Of a stretch of DNA of 64,000 nt, positions 59,734 through 64,000 are shown in pieces. The notes under the pieces are model-generated. The model had not been told where the DNA came from. It saw only the letters and a program-made list of their open reading frames with translations, and made no database searches. Numbering within the stretch: position 1 is the stretch's first letter; every line of letters starts with the position of its first letter. Source of the stretch: Diphasiastrum complanatum (taxonomy: Eukaryota > Streptophyta > Lycopodiopsida > Lycopodiales > Lycopodiaceae); contig CM055094.1 in assembly GCA_029204225.1 (NCBI GenBank), forward strand, positions 14,324,928 to 14,388,927, written 5' to 3'. The position numbers were made by a program, and so were the translations under genes.

Positions 59734-61431
59734 AACAAATTGTAGAGTATTGTATGATTGTGTAAATAGGCTCCTGGATGCTTGTTATGGCGGCTACGGT
59801 TGTTGGAATGCGGTTGCTATGGGTCCACGGTGGCTACGAGTGCAATGCGACCAGTGGCGGTTGATACGGCTGAATGTGGTGGCAGAGGACTAATGCGGTG
59901 GTAGCGGTCTAATGCGCTTTGTATGGTGGGGACGTGTCATGTGTAAGGCATAGTGCATGCAAATGGGAATAGATGCAGGCAGATGTAATCGGTGGCGAGG
60001 ATGTCGAGTGGAGATGGATGCGATTAAATGCAGTGTCGTGGAGTTTTATTTTTTTATGGGTTTAGGATGGACATATGAGAAAAATGATTGAGGATAATCA
60101 GAATGCGGTGGAACAGTCGAATTCGTAGGTGGTCGTTATATTATGATCTTATGATTTCCATGGTTCGAGGAGTGACAAGAGTGAATGATAGTGAATTGCG
60201 TGTGGTTGCGATGGTGGACGGATCCTACCGTTCGGGATGGAGGACAACGGTTTGCGGTGGATGATGTACTTACGGGTTATGGTGGATTGCGAGTCCGTAC
60301 AGATTGCGATGGATTGTGGTCCTCATGGTTAACGACGGTTTGCGGTCATATAGTTTACGATGTGTTGCGGTCCTCACGGTTAGATACGGCACGTGGAATT
60401 TCTGGGATCTGGTTTATACTGTTGGAAGAGTGTAGGTGTGCGATGGCGGTGCTTACGATAGGTGTTGTGCTATTGTTGATGATGGCTGTGGCTCAAGGCG
60501 ATCACTATGGTGTATGGTAGGTGTGTGCGATGGCTACGGTGCAAGGTGTGAAGCAATGGGATTTTGCTGAATGTATTCTCGATGGTTCAATGCAGTTGTC
60601 ACGGTGCAGAGCGGTCACTACGGGGCAATGTGGTTGTTATGGCTGGAAGGTGGTTGCAATAATTGTAGTGTATTTTATGATGGTCTCAATGGTTCAAGGG
60701 TCGGTTGAGATCTGAGAGCATCCGTCGGTCGAGAACTAACGCGAGGGTGTCGGTTGAGATCTGACGCGAGGTCGTCGGTCGAGTTTTGACGCGAGGTCGT
60801 TGGTTGATGTTAGGAAAGAAGCTGTCGGTCGAGATCTGACACAAGGTCATCGGTCGAGATCTGACGCGAGAGCGTCGGTCGAGATTGGGACAGAAACTGT
60901 CGGTCGAGATCTGACACGAGGTCGTCGGTTGAGATCTGACGCGAGAGCGTCGGTCGAGATTGGGACAAAAATTGTTGGTCGAGACACGAGGTCGTCGGTC
61001 GAGATCTGATGCGAGAGCGTCAGTCGAGATGAAAGAAATGCGTCGAGCAAATGCGTCGGTTGAGACGTGAGAAAATGCATCATTTGAGATTTCAAGCAAA
61101 TGCGTTGGTTGAGATTTAAAGCAAATGCGTCGGTTGAGATTTAAAGCAAATGCGTCGGTTGAGATTTAAAGTAAATGCATCGGTTAAGATTTAACTCAAG
61201 ACATGGCAGGATTGTTTTGTAGTGGCTCGGTCGAGAGTTAATGTGTAGCGGTCCAATCCAGGCGAGAGTCGTGGCTCGGCTTGGGAAGGAGCATGAAGCG
61301 TCGGTTGAGATTGAGCTTTGCGCTAGTCAAGATGAAAGTGGTGTGGTCTGTAATGAAGGTGTAGAAGTCCTGAGAGCGATGGTTGTGCTACACAGATCGG
61401 AATGGTTTGGGGCTGTTTAATGTCTGTGTAG
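59734..61431 (-). other. Gypsy leader
   Basis: 1.7 kb between PBS and gag. The part from 59.75 to 60.68 kb has repeated GCGGTTG/GATTGCGG words, low in information; 60.69-61.20 kb is the 25-bp minisatellite. No conserved protein. Confidence 0.6.
60695..61195. repeat. 25-bp minisatellite, leader array
   Basis: About 19-20 units of the form GGTCGAGATCTGACGCGAGG plus TCGTC, 25-bp period. Variants include GGTCGAGATTGGGACAGAAA and GGTTGAGATTTAAAGCAAAT. Because 25 is not a multiple of 3, three units make a 25-residue peptide repeat in any frame, which explains a spurious 137-codon opening here. Confidence 0.92.
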
Positions 61432-61449
61432 CTGCGGAATGGCGCCAAA
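61432..61449 (-). promoter_or_regulatory. Gypsy primer-binding site, TGGCGCC type
   Basis: The minus strand reads TTTGGCGCCATTCCGCAG immediately after the LTR end. TGGCGCC-starting sites are known from Tat/Athila-type plant elements, not the initiator-tRNA type used by chromoviruses here. Confidence 0.7.
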
Positions 61450-62541
61450 TGTTCATAGGTTCCACTCTATCTATGAACACGGTTCTTTGGGTTTCTTTAC
61501 TTCTTCTTTATCGTTCTTTATGGTTCTTCTGGTTCTTATGGTTCTTCTTGTTAGAACGATTATCACACGGACATGTTACTCGGATTTCAACACGTATTTC
61601 CCAGCCTATCAATGGGAGACACGGTTCCGATACTCAGGTACATGCATAAGCCATCCATGTAACCAGTCTTAGCTCAAAAAGATCAACGTTTTGGAATAGG
61701 GAGTATTCCTACCACTATCTTTAAATCAGAAAACAATCAAGAACAAGATTAACTACTCAAACAAGAAACAAGAAACAAACAGCATAGCAACAGTCCAAGA
61801 ATCAAGAAACACTCATGTCTTGATGCTTAGATTGCTCAAGAACAATCAAGAACTGGAATGTAAGAAAGTATGCAAGATCTACACCACAAACCAGCCTATT
61901 TAGTTTACTTGCTTGTTGATTCCTACCTTATTCCACAAACAATAAATGAATCCTAATCCACAACTAAGCAAGAAACAAGAAAACAAGATCCTAGGTAATC
62001 CACAATATAAGGAAATCAAGCATGCTCATAGAAACTTCACTCAAGAACATTGCCATGAACAAGGAGCTTAGCAATTATCAAAAACTCGTTGAGTATCCTC
62101 TTTATTTGCTCAAGAGAACTTGACAATACATTCAAAGCTCCCTCACAAGAGAGGGGAGCCCTTAAATAAGCAAGAAGGCTGCTCATGTGGAGCCCAAGTG
62201 GCAATTCCACCAAATTAGAAATTACATGTGGAATTTGCCCTTCCACTAAAAGTCACCATCAAAAGGTGGCTCACTCTAACTAATTTAAGGGGAGTCTACA
62301 TTTATTTACAAGGCCTAGGAAATATGACTAGCTCCTACATGGTCGTTCCTTCTCTGGGATACACCATGTAGGCTCACCTAGATATTTCACTGTCATCCTA
62401 GCTAGTAATTTCTCGGCTCTCATGCTCGGCTCTTAGCTTCTTCTGCTCTCCTCCTTCTGAGACCTCCTCGGTCATGGGTGAGAGGTATTTTGTGTCTTTG
62501 GCTTGGCTCAGCATCTGGGGATTCTCTGGAATCTGCTAACA
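61450..62541 (-). repeat. Gypsy 5' LTR
   Basis: 1,092 bp, plus-strand ends TGTTCATAGG and ATCTGCTAACA. Followed by GAAAC, the target duplication. Confidence 0.93.
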
Positions 62542-62546
62542 GAAAC

Positions 62547-62660
62547 CTAACACTAAGTTTTTAAGTCAAAGTTCATATGCCACCTCTCATTCAGTAATAG
62601 CCTCGAATTTTCCAACTTCGATTCCAAGCCACCTTAGCTTTCCCAAATGCTCCTACTTAG
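62547..62660. repeat. Right-hand remainder of the ~555-bp tandem repeat
   Basis: AAGTTCATATGCCACCTCTC, ATTCAGTAATAGCCTCGA and CCACCTTAGCTTTCCCAAA match 47,118-47,252, with some internal deletion. This is the part of the array displaced by the gypsy insertion. Confidence 0.75.
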
Positions 62661-64000
62661 TCCGCCTTTCATGGCTAACGGATGGAAAATTTGTAAGCTC
62701 GTGATTTGCATTGTGGCTTTTACTTTAACCTCAACACTAGTGTTTTACAACACAGTGAAGAGTTGTAGTTTTATGCTTTTTGGTGTTTTGTGTTTATTGA
62801 ATGTTATTACAACCAATGCTATGAATTGTGAAGCCACAGGCAAAACTTCTGGAGGATGAGTTTCTTGGACCTTCAACTTAGATTGCAAGCCAAATCCAAC
62901 TAATTTGAGACAATATTCATGTTTTGAGACTTTTTACCACCTAAAGCTGACAAATCAGAGATAAAAGAAATTGGTTTTAGCTAGTTGTGCCCACTTTTTT
63001 AAGAAAATACTCCTTTGTTCATAAAGCCAACCTCTTTATGTGAGATAAAATTCTTGAAACATGTTTGAAGGCTCGCTCTTCAGCCTTCTGTTAGCCCCCA
63101 AAAGCAGACCACAAAAAAGAAATATAGATTATGGGGGCATACTATTCCCTCGCCTACTCCTTTTCCGACTAAACTCACTCTATTTGCATTGCTGCAAATG
63201 ATGGCATGAAAATTGTGCCCAAGAGAGTGAGTACTGCTTTCTTCTTGTCCCTTTCTTAGCTCCAAAGCCAAGAGAGTAAGGGCCCCTTCACATGAGCTTC
63301 ACCCGACCCCATTCATGACATCAAGAATGGGTTCTCAGGTGCTCCTTTACCTTCTATTGTGCTCCTGAGCAACCTACGGCCTCGTGACCCGTCGATCTTC
63401 CCAGCTCCCTCATCTCTCAAGCTCCCTCAACTTCCCCTAGTCGACATGCCATCAATGCCTTGCCATATAAGGGCAATCAATTTCCTTGACTGCAACAAAT
63501 AACCACCTAATTGCAACAATTAAAAAAAAATTAGAGCATGTACTCATCTTCCATTTCCAAAGTGTAACATGATTACGATGAACATGCAAATGACATGCAA
63601 AGAGGAATCCTCACCGAGGTTGGAAAGAAAGAGCAAAGGCCCGTTGTCCCATTGTCAATCACGAGACAAGTTGTGCATGTGAAGAGGCCCTAATCCACGA
63701 AAAAATAGCGTCTTTTATAAACAGCCCAACTATATCCATTCCATTGTCTATGAATAATTTCTTTTTACCTAATGTGCAATTTAATCGCTCCATCACCCCC
63801 AAAGTTGGCTCATTTTTGGGCTTCGTAATTCCAGGTGCTCAGGTTTTGTGTGGCTGGAGGCACCTCCAGAAGTAGAATATTAAATCACACAAGTTTACTC
63901 TAATAATATATGGAATAGCCAGTTGGCTTACTAAGACAGTATGCCAGAATGAACACCCTTGACAATTGGCTTACTGATACATTTTTTTAGAATGACCACT
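62661..64000. other. Unassigned right end
   Basis: No gene, transposon motif or clear repeat recognised. Short open stretches lack any family resemblance. Confidence 0.4.

Larger units (their letters stand above)
47662..62541 (-). mobile_element. 14.9-kb Ty3/gypsy element with extra 3' ORF
   Basis: Bounded by LTRs 47,662-48,761 and 61,450-62,541 with TG...CA ends and an exact 5-bp target duplication GAAAC (47,657-47,661 and 62,542-62,546). On the minus strand the order is LTR, PBS, leader with a 25-bp minisatellite, gag, protease, RT, RNase H, integrase, spacer, extra ORFs, PPT, LTR. Integrase lacks a chromodomain and the PBS is TGGCGCC-type, both typical of the Tat/Athila side of plant gypsy elements. 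LTRs differ at about 7% over their first ~235 bases by eye, so the insertion is not recent. Stops and lost catalytic residues make it non-autonomous. Confidence 0.92.

Noticed and set aside
60686-61099. 137-codon opening with ISTDALASDLDRRPR-like peptide repeats
   Set aside because: It is the translation of the 25-bp minisatellite; the same repeat is open in more than one frame and no conserved flank exists.
62647-62859. Hydrophobic 70-codon opening
   Set aside because: It could mimic a membrane peptide but has no homology, promoter or conserved context.

Overview
This window is nuclear DNA of a land plant with a large, repeat-rich genome. Two plant host genes are recognised among many decayed retrotransposons: an ESCRT-III gene, VPS60, and an EARLY FLOWERING 4 gene, ELF4, a family confined to plants. 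Introns of 5.7 and 6.3 kb filled with transposon debris, and an ELF4 coding region that appears to carry an intron, suggest a fern or gymnosperm rather than a compact flowering-plant genome. That placement is inference; nothing here fixes the species. Layout: 1-4.0 kb is repeat debris (Ty3/gypsy pol relic, CT microsatellite, a 488-bp insertion flanked by a perfect 12-bp repeat, a LINE ORF1-like scrap). From 4,074 to 17,921 on the minus strand lies VPS60 in seven exons, rebuilt here from splice junctions to 233 codons. Its first intron holds a chromovirus 3' end and its fifth holds a LINE ORF1 relic, a deleted Ty1/copia copy and a chromovirus 3' end. From 18 to 37 kb is a transposon graveyard: a gypsy protease relic cut by a second gypsy LTR, an unidentified decayed coding region (21.7-23.0 kb), a copia protease-integrase relic, an orphan copia LTR, and a fairly complete copia element (29.15-34.41 kb) nested in an older copia copy. 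From about 38 to 42.3 kb on the plus strand is ELF4, with a probably multi-intron 5' leader and a coding region predicted in two exons. From 46.8 kb to the end is a tandem repeat of about 555 bp split by a 14,880-bp Ty3/gypsy element (47,662-62,541, minus strand). This element has two ~1.1-kb LTRs, a GAAAC target duplication, PBS, PPT, gag-PR-RT-RH-INT and an extra coding region downstream of integrase. A 25-bp minisatellite recurs in its leader and in the integrase-to-ORF3 spacer. The host genes act in unrelated processes: VPS60 in endosomal sorting, ELF4 in the circadian evening complex. The retroelements carry stops, frameshifts or lost catalytic residues; none looks autonomous. No tRNA, rRNA or CRISPR structure was recognised. 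Coordinates of decayed elements are approximate except where a terminal motif or target duplication is stated.
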